The notes beneath the pieces are model-generated. The model had not been told where the DNA came from, made no database searches, and saw nothing but the letters and a program-made list of their open reading frames with translations. DNA of 64,000 nucleotides, taken from CAVVDY01 sp963819645 (GTDB lineage: Bacteria; Acidobacteriota; Terriglobia; Terriglobales; Acidobacteriaceae). This document shows positions 46,268 through 55,935 of this stretch, one piece after another. The position numbers and the translations under genes were made by a program. Within the stretch, counting starts at the first letter, position 1. The number at the start of each line of letters is the position of its first letter. The DNA is taken from the NCBI GenBank assembly GCA_963819645.1, contig CAWFWZ010000010.1, forward strand, positions 124,001 to 188,000, written 5' to 3'.

Positions 46268-47566
46268 ATGCTTCACCTCGACACCGGTAACACCGGCTTC
46301 ATGATTCTTTGCACCAGCCTTGTCATGCTGATGACACCGGGCCTGGCCTTCTTCTACGGCGGCCTGGTAGGACGCAAAAACGTTCTCACCATCATGATCC
46401 AGAGCTTTGTCTCGATGGGATGGACCACCGTGATCTGGTACCTGTATGGGTTCTCGCTGTGTTTCAGCGGCGACTGGCACGGCATCATCGGCAACTTCCA
46501 CAATGCCTTCCTGCGCAACATCAATCTGAACACGCCTTCGCCGAACGAAACCGTTCCCATGTTCGTGTTTGTGGCGTTTCAAATGATGTTTGCCATCATC
46601 ACCCCTGCATTGATCTCCGGTGCCTTCACCAACCGCGTGACCTTCAAGGCTTACATGCTGTTCCTCACCGCCTGGCTGACCTTCGTGTACTTCCCGTTTG
46701 TACACATGGTGTGGGGCGGAGGCTTCCTGCAGCAGTGGGGCGTGAAAGATTTCGCCGGCGGCATCGTGGTGCACAACATCGCCGGAATGGCAGCCCTGGC
46801 CTCAGTGCTTTACGTCGGCAAGCGGCATACGGTGGACCGCGGCCCGCACAGCATTCCGCTGGTGGCCCTGGGAACTGGACTGCTGTGGTTCGGGTGGTAC
46901 GGATTCAATGCCGGCAGCGAGATGAGCGCCAATTCCGTGACCGCTACCGCCTTCCTAAATACCGACGTGGCGGCATCGTTTGCGGCCGTGACCTGGCTAT
47001 TGATGGCCTGGTTTAACGAGAAAAAGCCGAAATTCCTCGGCCTTCTGACCGGCGCTGTCGCTGGATTGGCGACGATTACGCCGGGTGCCGGGTACGTGTC
47101 GCCCACTACGGCTGTCATCATCGGCGTCATCGCCGGCGTGGTTTGCTACTACGCGGTGGAAATGAAGAACAAGCTGCACTGGGATGACGCACTCGACGTC
47201 TGGGGCGTCCACGGTGTTGGTGGCGCACTCGGCATGGTTCTGCTTGGCGTTTTCGCAAGCAAGGCGTGGAACCCTGACGGCGCGGACGGCCTGCTGTATG
47301 GCGATCCCATATTCCTGGTGAAGCAGGTGGTTGCGGTTGTGTTCTCGTCGTTCTGGGCATTCATCTTCACCTACGTCATGCTGCGGATCATCGATGCCTT
47401 CACCCCGGTGAAAGTCGAGGAAGCGGCGGAAGGTATCGGCTTGGATGAATCCCTGCATGGCGAGCATGCCTACGAAACGCTCGAAGTAGAGGACCTGTTC
47501 AACGACGATCGCCGAAAGGTCGAACGGGTACACGAAGAGCACGAACTGGTCGGCCCTGGGAAGTAA
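46268..47566 (+). CDS. amt: Ammonium transporter
   Basis: 432 residues, eleven predicted membrane helices. Signatures: MLMTPGLAFFYGGLVGRKNV; FAGGIVVHNIAGMAALASVL; LLWFGWYGFNAGSEMSANSV; the twin-histidine pore residues in VVHNIAG and DVWGVHGVGGALGMVLLGVF. The C-terminal tail after AFTPVKVEEAAEGIGLDES is cytoplasmic and unusually acidic. No glnK/PII gene lies beside it, which is unusual; instead a porin gene follows 2 bp downstream, so the two are probably co-transcribed. Confidence 0.95.
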   Translation: MLHLDTGNTGFMILCTSLVMLMTPGLAFFYGGLVGRKNVLTIMIQSFVSMGWTTVIWYLYGFSLCFSGDWHGIIGNFHNAFLRNINLNTPSPNETVPMFVFVAFQMMFAIITPALISGAFTNRVTFKAYMLFLTAWLTFVYFPFVHMVWGGGFLQQWGVKDFAGGIVVHNIAGMAALASVLYVGKRHTVDRGPHSIPLVALGTGLLWFGWYGFNAGSEMSANSVTATAFLNTDVAASFAAVTWLLMAWFNEKKPKFLGLLTGAVAGLATITPGAGYVSPTTAVIIGVIAGVVCYYAVEMKNKLHWDDALDVWGVHGVGGALGMVLLGVFASKAWNPDGADGLLYGDPIFLVKQVVAVVFSSFWAFIFTYVMLRIIDAFTPVKVEEAAEGIGLDESLHGEHAYETLEVEDLFNDDRRKVERVHEEHELVGPGK

Positions 47567-47568
47567 CT

Positions 47569-48828
47569 ATGCTCCGGGCCCTTCGGCTCTTGGTCGCTAC
47601 TAGTGTGCTGGCGGGGGCGACGATCGCGTCGCCCCTGCTTCTCTGGGGACAATCTGTACCTGCGGCAGACCCCGCCCAGCAGACCCCGACGCAAGACAAT
47701 CCCGTCGCGGTCGATGTCAATGCTGGGCCGGTGAACGAGCCTCACCTGGCATGGCGCGGCATCACCGTCAACGGCTTCGCATCTTTTTCCTATGGCTACA
47801 ACACCAACCAGCCCTATGACCGCCTGAACCAGTTCCGCATCTTCGACTTCAACGACAACGAACCCCAGCTAGACATGGCGCAAATCGTGGTTCAGCACGC
47901 GATTGAGAAGCCTAATCAGGTCGGTTTCCGTCTCAACATGATTGCCGGCTCCGGCGTTCCTGAGGTCACCGCCGCTTACGGCATGTTCCGCAACATGGAT
48001 ACCGACGTCGCTCACCACTTTGACATCCCCGAGATGTATGTCAGCTACATTGCGCCGCTGGGGAAGGGCCTGCGATTCGACGCCGGCAAGATGGTCAGTC
48101 ACCTTGGGTCGGAGGTCATCGGCGGATATGACGGCTACAACGACGAATTCAGCCGCGGCTTCATCTTCGGCTTCGGCGTGCCCTTCACCTACACTGGCGC
48201 GAAGATCACTTATCCATTCACCAGCAAAATCACCGGCATGGTCGTGGTCGTCAACGGATGGGACGAGTTCCAGCGCTACAACAGCGGATATTCCTGGGGC
48301 AGCCAGATCACGATTACACCCACCAAGACCACCACGCTCTACTTCAACTTCATTCATGGTCCGGAGCGCCCGAAAGATACTCGCGACCAGCGTAGCGTAG
48401 GCGAAATTGTCGGAAGCTGGAAGACCACTCCCCGTCTCAATCTTGGCTTCGACGCACTGTATGGTCACGAGGAGAACGGCGTCAGTCTCGGTCACGACGC
48501 AATGTGGAAGGGTCTGGCGATGTACGTGAAGTACGGCTTCACGCAAAAGTTCTCGCTGGCCTTTCGCGGTGAGGTGTTCAACGATGGCGGAGGCACCCGC
48601 ACTGGAGTCGACCAGACACTTCAGGGATACACCCTCACGCCCGAATACGACATGGCTGCGAAGCTTTCTGATGTTGCCTCGTGGTTGAAGAAGCTGGATG
48701 GCAAGTTCGCGATTCGCGGCGACATCCGCTTCGATCGGTCGAATCAGAACGTATTCGTCACCGAGAAGCCTAGTGTTCTTGTGCCCTATCAGAACACCGT
48801 TGCGGTCAACCTCATCTACTTGTTCTGA
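47569..48828 (+). CDS. Outer-membrane beta-barrel porin, OmpL/bbp2-like
   Basis: 419 residues. The signal peptide is RLLVATSVLAGATIASPLLL. The barrel begins WRGITVNGFASFSYGYNTNQ; strands alternate aromatic residues throughout, e.g. MYVSYIAPLGKGLRFDAGKM and WGSQITITPTKTTTLYFNFI, and the final strand ends NTVAVNLIYLF with a C-terminal Phe, the usual BamA signal. The family is often called putative beta-barrel porin-2. Tight linkage to amt suggests it lets ammonium or small nitrogen compounds through the outer membrane; this is inference. Confidence 0.87.
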   Translation: MLRALRLLVATSVLAGATIASPLLLWGQSVPAADPAQQTPTQDNPVAVDVNAGPVNEPHLAWRGITVNGFASFSYGYNTNQPYDRLNQFRIFDFNDNEPQLDMAQIVVQHAIEKPNQVGFRLNMIAGSGVPEVTAAYGMFRNMDTDVAHHFDIPEMYVSYIAPLGKGLRFDAGKMVSHLGSEVIGGYDGYNDEFSRGFIFGFGVPFTYTGAKITYPFTSKITGMVVVVNGWDEFQRYNSGYSWGSQITITPTKTTTLYFNFIHGPERPKDTRDQRSVGEIVGSWKTTPRLNLGFDALYGHEENGVSLGHDAMWKGLAMYVKYGFTQKFSLAFRGEVFNDGGGTRTGVDQTLQGYTLTPEYDMAAKLSDVASWLKKLDGKFAIRGDIRFDRSNQNVFVTEKPSVLVPYQNTVAVNLIYLF

Positions 48829-49077
48829 AGCGACGACCCCTCCAAAGTAACGGCGAACGGCTCTTAAGAGTCGCCTGACTCCCAAGCTTTCCCGTTTTCA
48901 GCCTTCAGCTTGCGTTAGAATGTGGAATCGCTTTGCAAACAATAGGTATCACGACGGAAGGACCCGATCCCGCGGCAAGAGGATGCGCCGGGATACAACC
49001 GCAGCTCTGCCGGAGCGACTCGAACCAGAGTGGCGGGCTTTCTTCCAGCATGAACAAGTCAAAAGCGCCCTCACAAT

Positions 49078-51684
49078 ATGTCCACTGACGAGTTTCTTAC
49101 CCAGGGGCGTCCTGCGGAAGTGTTACGGGAAGCCATACTGCGGCACATCCGATATACCCTGGTCCGCCCCACATCGGAACTGACCCCGGCCGATTACCTC
49201 ACCCCGGTATCTCTCGCCGTCCGCGACCGCATTGTTGACCGTCTGATCGAAACCGAGCGGCGGTATCGTCACAAGGACCAGAAGCGGCTCTACTACCTGT
49301 CCATGGAATTCCTGATGGGACGCTCGCTGGCCGACAATCTTTCGAACCTGCGCGCCGAAGAACTTTGCCGCGAAGTGCTCGCCGGTTTTGGTATCAGCCT
49401 GGAAGACGTATTGGACAGCGAGGCCGATGCCGGGCTGGGAAACGGTGGCCTGGGCCGTCTCGCCGCTTGCATGCTTGAATCCATGGCGACCCTCGGCATG
49501 CCGGGCTTCGGTTACGGCATCGATTACGAATACGGCCTTTTTCGCCAGGAAATCTTCAACGGCTTTCAGCGTGAGAAACCCGACCGCTGGAAGGCCAATG
49601 GCACGCCATTCCAAATCGAGCACGCCAACGAATCCGTCGCCATCAATCTCTACGGCAAAGTGGAAACCCAGCGCGACGATGAAGACAATTTCCGGCAAAG
49701 CTGGAGCGGCTACAAGACCGTAATCGGCGTCCCAGCCGATATGCCCATCGTGGGTTATCTGGGACAGACGGTGAACTGGCTTCGCTTGTTCACCGCCGGA
49801 GCTTCCGAAGATTTCGATATCGAGATTTTCAATCGCGGCGACTACGTGCGCGCCATCGAGCAGAAGATCCAGTCGGAGAACATCTCGCGCGTGCTGTATC
49901 CCTCCGACTCCGTGGTGAGTGGCAAAGAGCTGCGCCTGGTGCAGGAGTACTTCCTGGTCGCCTGCGCGATTGGCGACATCATTCGTCGCTTCCGCAGCCA
50001 GCACGGCGACAAGTTTGAGCTGTTCCCGTCCAAGGTTGCCATCCAGATGAACGACACGCATCCCAGCTTGTCGGTTGCTGAGCTGATGCGCAGCCTCATG
50101 GACGACCATGGGCTGGTCTACGAGCAGGCGTGGGAGATCACGCAGCAAACCCTGGCCTACACCAACCACACCTTGCTGCCCGAGGCGCTGGAGAAGTGGT
50201 CGGTCCCGCTGCTGGAGAAGGTTCTGCCGCGGCATATGCAGCTCATCTTCAACATCAATCACCGCTTCATGCGCGACATGCAGCAGTACTCGTTCATGGA
50301 CACCGAAAAATTGCAGCGCATGTCCATCATCGAGGAGGGCTACGAGAAGCAGGTACGCATGGCCAACCTGTGCATCGTGGGCAGCCACTCGGTGAACGGC
50401 GTCTCCGCGTTGCACACCGACCTCATCAAGACATCGCTGGTGCCGGAGTTTTATGCAGTGTGGCCGGAGAAGTTTAATAACAAGACGAATGGCGTCGCCC
50501 CGCGGCGCTGGCTGATGGAAGCCAATCCTGAGCTGACGGAGCTCATCAGCCTGACGCTCGACGAAAACAAGTGGATCACCAGCCTCGACAGGCTGCGCGA
50601 GCTTGAGCCGTGGGCGAAAGATGCGGAATTTCGCACCGCCTTCAAAGAGGTCAAGCGCAGAAACAAATTGAAGCTTCAGTCGGTCATCCAGAAAGAGACC
50701 AGCGTCATTGTCGATCCCGACTCGATCTTCGACGTCCACATCAAACGCATCCACGAGTACAAGCGGCAGTTGCTGAACGTCATGCACATCGTGAGCGACT
50801 ACCTGCGCATCGTGGAACACGGCGAGCTACCGGCGGTCCCGCACACCTACATCTTCGCCGGAAAAGCTGCCCCCGGATACTGGGCGGCCAAGCAGATTAT
50901 CAAGCTCATCCACAACGTCGCCGAGGTGGTGAACAACGACTCCAAGGCGAAGGAGTGGATCAAGGTAACCTTCCTGCCCGACTATCGCGTGTCGCTGGCC
51001 GAGCTCATCATGCCGGCCGCGGACTTGAGCGAGCAGATTTCAACCGCCGGCACCGAGGCTTCGGGCACCGGCAACATGAAGCTGTCCATGAACGGCGCTT
51101 TGACCGTTGGCACCTGGGACGGCGCCAACATCGAGATTGCACAGGAAGTCGGCGAAGACAACATCTACATCTTCGGCCTGCGCGCGGAGCAGATCGCGGA
51201 GATGAAAGAGAAGGGAACGTACATCCCACGCGATCTCTACGACGAGAGCCCACAGATCAAAGAAGTGCTCGACGCCATCAACTCCGACCGCTTCTGCCCC
51301 AGCGAGCACGGCCTGTTCGGCTGGATCTTCGACGAGCTTCTCGATCGCGGCGACAAGTACTTCCACCTTGCCGACTTCCTCAGCTACGTTGAGACCCACC
51401 GCCTCATCGAGCAGGAATATCTTGCCGACGAAGTCTGGTGGCAGAAGGCAGTGTTGAACGTAGCGCGTATCGGCAAGTTTTCCAGCGACCGCACCGTACA
51501 GGAGTACGCGCGCGACATCTGGCACATCGGGCAGTATGAGAAAAGCTGGCGTCCGGCAAAAGGGGGCGTCACGAAAACGCCATTAGCTTCGCCGACCAAG
51601 GCCAATGGAGAAGCCGCTCCGGTTGCGGAAGTCGAAGTCACTCCTCAGTCCGCGACCAATGCCCCTGTCGCTGAGGGTTCGTAA
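49078..51684 (+). CDS. glgP: Glycogen phosphorylase
   Basis: 868 residues; releases glucose-1-phosphate from glycogen. YYLSMEFLMGRSLADNLSNL; SEADAGLGNGGLGRLAACML; NDTHPSLSVAELMRSLMDDH; RRWLMEANPELTELISLTLD; and the PLP lysine region TEASGTGNMKLSMNGALTVG and TWDGANIEIAQEV. The last 35 residues (SPTKANGEAAPVAEVEVTPQ onward) are a low-complexity tail absent from most family members. An amylo-alpha-1,6-glucosidase lies 2 kb downstream on the other strand, within the putative island, a possible functional partner in polyglucan use. Confidence 0.96.
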   Translation: MSTDEFLTQGRPAEVLREAILRHIRYTLVRPTSELTPADYLTPVSLAVRDRIVDRLIETERRYRHKDQKRLYYLSMEFLMGRSLADNLSNLRAEELCREVLAGFGISLEDVLDSEADAGLGNGGLGRLAACMLESMATLGMPGFGYGIDYEYGLFRQEIFNGFQREKPDRWKANGTPFQIEHANESVAINLYGKVETQRDDEDNFRQSWSGYKTVIGVPADMPIVGYLGQTVNWLRLFTAGASEDFDIEIFNRGDYVRAIEQKIQSENISRVLYPSDSVVSGKELRLVQEYFLVACAIGDIIRRFRSQHGDKFELFPSKVAIQMNDTHPSLSVAELMRSLMDDHGLVYEQAWEITQQTLAYTNHTLLPEALEKWSVPLLEKVLPRHMQLIFNINHRFMRDMQQYSFMDTEKLQRMSIIEEGYEKQVRMANLCIVGSHSVNGVSALHTDLIKTSLVPEFYAVWPEKFNNKTNGVAPRRWLMEANPELTELISLTLDENKWITSLDRLRELEPWAKDAEFRTAFKEVKRRNKLKLQSVIQKETSVIVDPDSIFDVHIKRIHEYKRQLLNVMHIVSDYLRIVEHGELPAVPHTYIFAGKAAPGYWAAKQIIKLIHNVAEVVNNDSKAKEWIKVTFLPDYRVSLAELIMPAADLSEQISTAGTEASGTGNMKLSMNGALTVGTWDGANIEIAQEVGEDNIYIFGLRAEQIAEMKEKGTYIPRDLYDESPQIKEVLDAINSDRFCPSEHGLFGWIFDELLDRGDKYFHLADFLSYVETHRLIEQEYLADEVWWQKAVLNVARIGKFSSDRTVQEYARDIWHIGQYEKSWRPAKGGVTKTPLASPTKANGEAAPVAEVEVTPQSATNAPVAEGS

Positions 51685-51709
51685 CAACTCGCAAGCTTTG
51701 TGAAAAGTG

Positions 51710-51738
51710 AAAGCCTCCGCGGTTTGCGGAGGCTTTTT
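51710..51738 (+). terminator. Rho-independent terminator after glgP
   Basis: AAAGCCTCCGC (51710-51720) pairs with GCGGAGGCTTT (51726-51736) around the loop GGTTT, followed by TTT. The A tract on the other side suggests it may also serve secG, which ends at 51766 on the opposite strand. Confidence 0.9.
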
Positions 51739-51765
51739 CATTTCGAGTTGAAGCGACGACGCGAT

Positions 51766-52113
51766 TTACCGATTGGGCGTCGCCGGCTGCGGCTCGGGGG
51801 CCGGCTTCTGAGTCGGCGCAGGCGCCCGCTTGGCTGGTGCCGAGGTCGTCGTTCCCGACAGCACCGATCCGTTGCTGGTGCTGCGGCGGCTGGCGAAGAT
51901 CGACAGCGTAATCGAAGTCAGCATGAAGATTACGGCCGCCCAGGTCGTCGCCTTGCTGAGCACGGTAGCGGCGGTACGAGTGCCGAAAGCGGTCTGGCTG
52001 CCCATGCCGCCAAAAGCAGCGGCGATATCGGCGCTCTTGCCGCTCTGCAAGAGCACCACGGCAATCAGAAAGATACAAACCAGGATGTGTAAAACGGTAA
52101 TCAGAATCGTCAT
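51766..52113 (-). CDS. secG: Preprotein translocase subunit SecG
   Basis: 115 residues. Helix one ITVLHILVCIFLIAVVLLQS, the motif GKSADIAAAFGGMGSQTAFG typical of SecG, then helix two WAAVIFMLTSITLSIFA. The C-terminal 40 residues are a proline/alanine-rich tail common in acidobacterial and deltaproteobacterial SecG. It supports SecYEG-mediated export. In several bacteria secG is followed by a tRNA-Leu(GAG) gene; here the two lie 11.5 kb apart on the same strand, which supports a later insertion between them. Confidence 0.92.
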   Translation of the reverse strand: MTILITVLHILVCIFLIAVVLLQSGKSADIAAAFGGMGSQTAFGTRTAATVLSKATTWAAVIFMLTSITLSIFASRRSTSNGSVLSGTTTSAPAKRAPAPTQKPAPEPQPATPNR

Positions 52114-52190
52114 GAACTCAGCCTTAATTTTGGGCGCGAAGGCGCGCCACTCCGTAACCTTATTCTCTGTACGTTACTGACAGCGAGGTA

Positions 52191-52213
52191 TGGTGCGGAA
52201 GGGGGGACTTGAA
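52191..52213 (-). repeat. 23-bp copy of the tRNA-Leu 3' end (left attachment site candidate)
   Basis: tggtgcggaaggggggactt plus gaa is identical to the 3' end (CCA to T-loop) of the tRNA-Leu(GAG) gene at 63590-63612. Beyond it the match stops: the remaining tRNA body is absent. This is the pattern left when an element integrates into the 3' end of a tRNA gene and rebuilds it. Confidence 0.75.
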
Positions 52214-53150
52214 GCCTCCCAACGCGCAAGTCTACGCCATTTGCAGCTTCTCTATTTGGAATACGTGGATAAATTGGGCGGTTTGCCGGGTGCGCCGTAC
52301 AAATCCGTACAAAAATCCTGGGCGTGGCATGTGCAACATCGGCACTCTGCCACAACGTTAAGAGGCATTATAGCCCATGTTGGTCGGAGTCCGCGAACTG
52401 CTGGAAACCTGGTAGTGTGCCAAATCCGGTTTAGGACACTACCGCATTCTCCAAAATCGTGATTACGGTGCACCTTGTGCTAGGGTCATCCTCGACTACC
52501 GAACCGGTCCTTGACAGCAGAGCAGCAGCGCAGGCCTCCGATGACATCGACATCATCCGCGACCTGAACTACAACCCCGCTCTGAGGAAGGTCGCTGCCC
52601 AGAAGCTTGTTCGTGACGTTGTCGGGGCCGACGGCGGCCCACTTATGTACAAACGTGTCGGAAGAGGAGTAACTCTCCCTCGATTCGACCATTCGACCTG
52701 CCGCAAACTCTACCGCTTCCTCAATCCCTCAATCAACCTCAGCGTTAAGCCGCAAATCACGCACGAATCCCTCGGACGAGGGGAACGAGGCAGAATTTAG
52801 AGCGCACGCGAGTCCGCTGGCGAACCCCTGGGTTGTTCGATCATGATCTAGGTGAGCGGCCAGCCGAGACTTAGATCGCGTCCGTCATTTTTCCGGCGGC
52901 TGAGGAACACATGGTTGATCACTCTCCGGCTATTCAGCCGGCTCTGTGATGATATCGCCCCGCAGCAGCCAGCGGTGCGCGGTCAGAGCGAAACGTCGGA
53001 TGCATTAGCAAGCCGCGCCAGCAACCTACTTTCTGAGCTGCCGCCGGCGGGCCTAACGCGCCACAGCCGAGCGGATCGGCAGCGGCATGAGCTGACCGCT
53101 CGCCAAATTGCAAAAATCCGCCTTGATAGGCCAACGTGCCTCCTTACCCG
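52214..53150. other. Non-coding left end of the putative island
   Basis: About 940 bp with no gene I can support; the open frames here (for example 52459-52800) show no recognisable motif. At 52293-52312 lies gccgtacaaatccgtacaaa, a tandem of a 9-bp word (ccgtacaaa) that recurs at the right end (63523-63543). A TATAAT box (minus strand, 52372-52367) could belong to secG but has no -35 partner. Confidence 0.45.
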
Positions 53151-53531
53151 CTAGAGCGCATTGGGATAGGCAATGGTGCTCAGCAGTGCGTTGGCAGCCT
53201 GGCGTGAGTCGAGTCTGGTGTGCTGCGCCACAACCGGAATATCCGAACGGATTACACTGGAAAAGTCGGTGCTGCGGGGAATCTCCTCGGGATCCCGAAG
53301 ATCATTGAAGCGTATATGCCGGGTACGGCGCGACGGTACTGTGACCCGATATGGCCCCGCGGGTTCACGGTCGCTGTAGTACACCGTGATCTCCACATGT
53401 GCATCCTGATCAGCGGTGTTCAGTAGGCACACTGTCTCGTGACTCGTCATCTCCGGTTCCGGACCATTACTCTCCGCAGGGATGTACCCCTCGGGGATGA
53501 CCCACTCTCGGTTTCCGATTCCCGTACTCAT
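53151..53531 (-). CDS. Sensory rhodopsin transducer (ASRT) family protein
   Basis: 126 residues, soluble. WVIPEGYIPAESNGPEPEMT, SHETVCLLNTADQDAHVEIT, VTVPSRRTRHIRFNDLRDPE and VVAQHTRLDSRQAANALLST match the Anabaena sensory rhodopsin transducer family, a jelly-roll-like fold. Family members without a rhodopsin neighbour are common and have been proposed to bind carbohydrates or related ligands. No rhodopsin gene is in this window. It is the last gene of a leftward set with an amylo-alpha-1,6-glucosidase 25 bp upstream, which favours a sugar-linked role. Confidence 0.87.
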   Translation of the reverse strand: MSTGIGNREWVIPEGYIPAESNGPEPEMTSHETVCLLNTADQDAHVEITVYYSDREPAGPYRVTVPSRRTRHIRFNDLRDPEEIPRSTDFSSVIRSDIPVVAQHTRLDSRQAANALLSTIAYPNAL

Positions 53532-53555
53532 AACTTCCTCCCGATAAGTTCGATT

Positions 53556-55918
53556 TCATTTGCCCGGCAACAGGCTGGCGAGCGCGTCCACAACACGCTC
53601 CAGCGGTCCCGTTGTCATGGACCAGGGGCTAGGCTGTCGCACAATGTGAAGGGGTCCGCGTTGGTCCAGAATTTCATAGCTGCTGCTGCCATCCTGCTCC
53701 CGGTAAAAACGAATGGAGACCACCGCCTGGCCGACGTGCAAGTTGCTGAGCGTAATCTCCGGAAGCCACCCTGGCAGGTGCGGATCTACAAATAGCGCGT
53801 GCAGCGGCGCATAGGGATATATCCCCAGCATGCACTGCACAATCGTGAATACCGCCGAACAAGACCAGGCTTGCGGCCAGTTCGTCTTGGGATACAGAGC
53901 GGGGAAAGGGTGATGTTCATCCCGCTGATGTCCGGAGAAGACCTCGGGCAGGCGCTGGAAATCGAAGAGGGCTGCAGCATCGAAGATTGCTCGCGCAATC
54001 TTCTGCAACTCAGCATGTAGACCATAGCGCATGAAGCCCATAGCAAAGGATCCATGCTCGACCGGCCACACCGTTCCGCGGTGATAGCTGAAAGGATTGA
54101 ACGCCGGATGCTTCGCCGAAAGCGTCCGTATCCCCCAACCGCTAAACATATCGTCAGCTAACAGACGGTCGACGGTGCGCTGGACCAGCGCCTCGTCCAC
54201 AAAACCGCAGGCAACACAATGCCCCGGATCGTCGGCGATGGAACGAATCTGCTGTTTCTTTGAATCGAGTCCCATCGCGAAATAACCGAGGTCCTCCATC
54301 CAGAACCTCTCGTTGAAACGCTTCTTCAATTCGGTGGCCTGGTGATAAAGGCGGTGTGCTTCATCTTTCCGGTCGAGCCACCAGAGCATCTCCGCCATAT
54401 GCAGCTTGGAGATATAGACGAATGCCTGCTCTTCGCAGGTGGCGATCGGCGGCTCAACCTGTGTGCCGTCGGCATACACGATGGCATCGCCGGAATCTTT
54501 CCAGCCCTGGTTCTTGACGCCCTGAGTCGAGCGCGTGAGGTACTCGTAAAAGCCATCGCCATCCAGATCGGCCCAATTGTCCTTCCAGCGAAGTGCATCA
54601 AGGGCAGGATCAATCAGGGGACGAATCAGCTCCTTGTCGCCGGTCCAGTGCCACAGTTGCGCGAGCACAACTGGATAAAACCCCGACGTTGTGGCAGAGC
54701 CGTAATAGCGTGCGCGCGGATTGAATCCAAGCTTCGCCAGCGGTCCGGTGTGGGCTTCGTGCAACATGCGTCCCGGTTGCTCGTCACGCCAGTCATCCAC
54801 CACCGTGCCTTGCAGTTGGGCGAGTAGCGGAAGCGTGCCCTGCGCCATCTGCGAGCTGACAATCGCTGCCTGCCAGGAGACGGTGAGCGTGTCCCGGCCA
54901 AACAGAGCTACGAAGATTGGGATTCCGGCTGCGGGTGTCCAGGCGCATTCGTTCTGGTCGAGGTCATGCAGCCGGAGTGCGGCCAGATCATGCTTGGCCT
55001 GCTCCAGGGCGCCCACGACCGCTGTGGCCAGCGTCTCGCTGGTCGGCGAACTGAACTGGGTGGCGTCTTGGAGAAACGTCCTCCGGCTTGTATCGAAGAT
55101 GTTTTCGGTGGGCTGAAATGCGTAGCAATCGTAGAGCGGAAACCCAGGTTCATCTTCTACATGCGGGTGCATGCGGATACAGGCATGCCAAGACTGCAAT
55201 GGCCTGAGTGATAAATGGAAGGAGATCGCTTTGCCTGACCAGCTCGGTTCAGAAGGACAGTTGGCGATCTCGATGAGCGATCGACCGATGAATGCTGGCG
55301 TCGCCGACATCCCCCTGGTGCGTCGTAATGGTGACGGGCAACGTAGTCGAAGAGAAGCTGCCAGTTCTGTTGTTGATTGCGTTGCCACGACCGCTCGAGT
55401 TTCCCGGACTGCTTGCGTTTGTGTACCGTTTCGGCTTGGTCCGCAAAATCGGCGTCCACCTCTAACCGGAGCTCAAATGTCGCTTGCTCTTGGGTGAAAT
55501 TGGTGACATCGACATCTTCATGAACGCCAAATGCCACGGAGCGGGAGAGGCGTAGCTCGAGACTGCGCTCCGAGAGCGCGGCCATTTCTCCACTGCCGCG
55601 GTCTTTCTGGTTTTCATTGAACTTGGGCGGCAACTGAATGTAGTAGCCCAGCCAGGAATGCTGCTCGACATTGGAGAGCGCGATGGGCAGAGGCTCCTGG
55701 TCCGCAATCAGCCACCGATAGCAGGAGAGCATCCTCGTCTGATGAACGAACAGTCCTGCTGTAGTATCCGGGGCGATAAAGCCACTGAGGTTCGTCGACA
55801 GTACGGTCCGCCCCTGGCTAACTTCGAAACTATCTTCCCGAGGATGTAGCCGTATCAGTCGCCGTGGCCGGACACGGGCGGCAGTTCCTGGAATATGGTT
55901 GCCGTTGTTGTTCGACAT
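53556..55918 (-). CDS. Amylo-alpha-1,6-glucosidase / glycogen debranching-type enzyme (frameshifted)
   Basis: About 785 residues from ATG 55918 (MSNNNGNHIPGTAARVRPRR). The N-terminal domain has LSTNLSGFIAPDTTAGLFVH and QTRMLSCYRWLIADQEPLPI; the catalytic (alpha/alpha)6 part has AAGIPIFVALFGRDTLTVSW, KDNWADLDGDGFYEYLTRST, GWKDSGDAIVYADGTQVEPP, GWGIRTLSAKHPAFNPFSYH and RGTVWPVEHGSFAMGF. Frame changes cluster between about 55290 and 55340. It hydrolyses 1,6-branches or related glucosides. It is the third gene of a leftward TPP enzyme-SDR-GDE-ASRT set; the SDR ends 17 bp upstream. Confidence 0.9.
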
Positions 55919-55935
55919 GCTCAACTTCAAATCAT

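Noticed and set aside
49123..50820. 565-codon open frame on the minus strand
   Set aside because: Antisense shadow of glycogen phosphorylase; no start context and no recognisable fold.
52191..52275. A second complete tRNA-Leu next to secG
   Set aside because: Only the 3' 23 bp match; the anticodon and D arms and the acceptor 5' strand are missing.
52459..52800. 113-codon open frame that might be an integrase remnant
   Set aside because: No tyrosine-recombinase motif (R..HxxR..Y) in any frame of this stretch; left as unassigned non-coding sequence.
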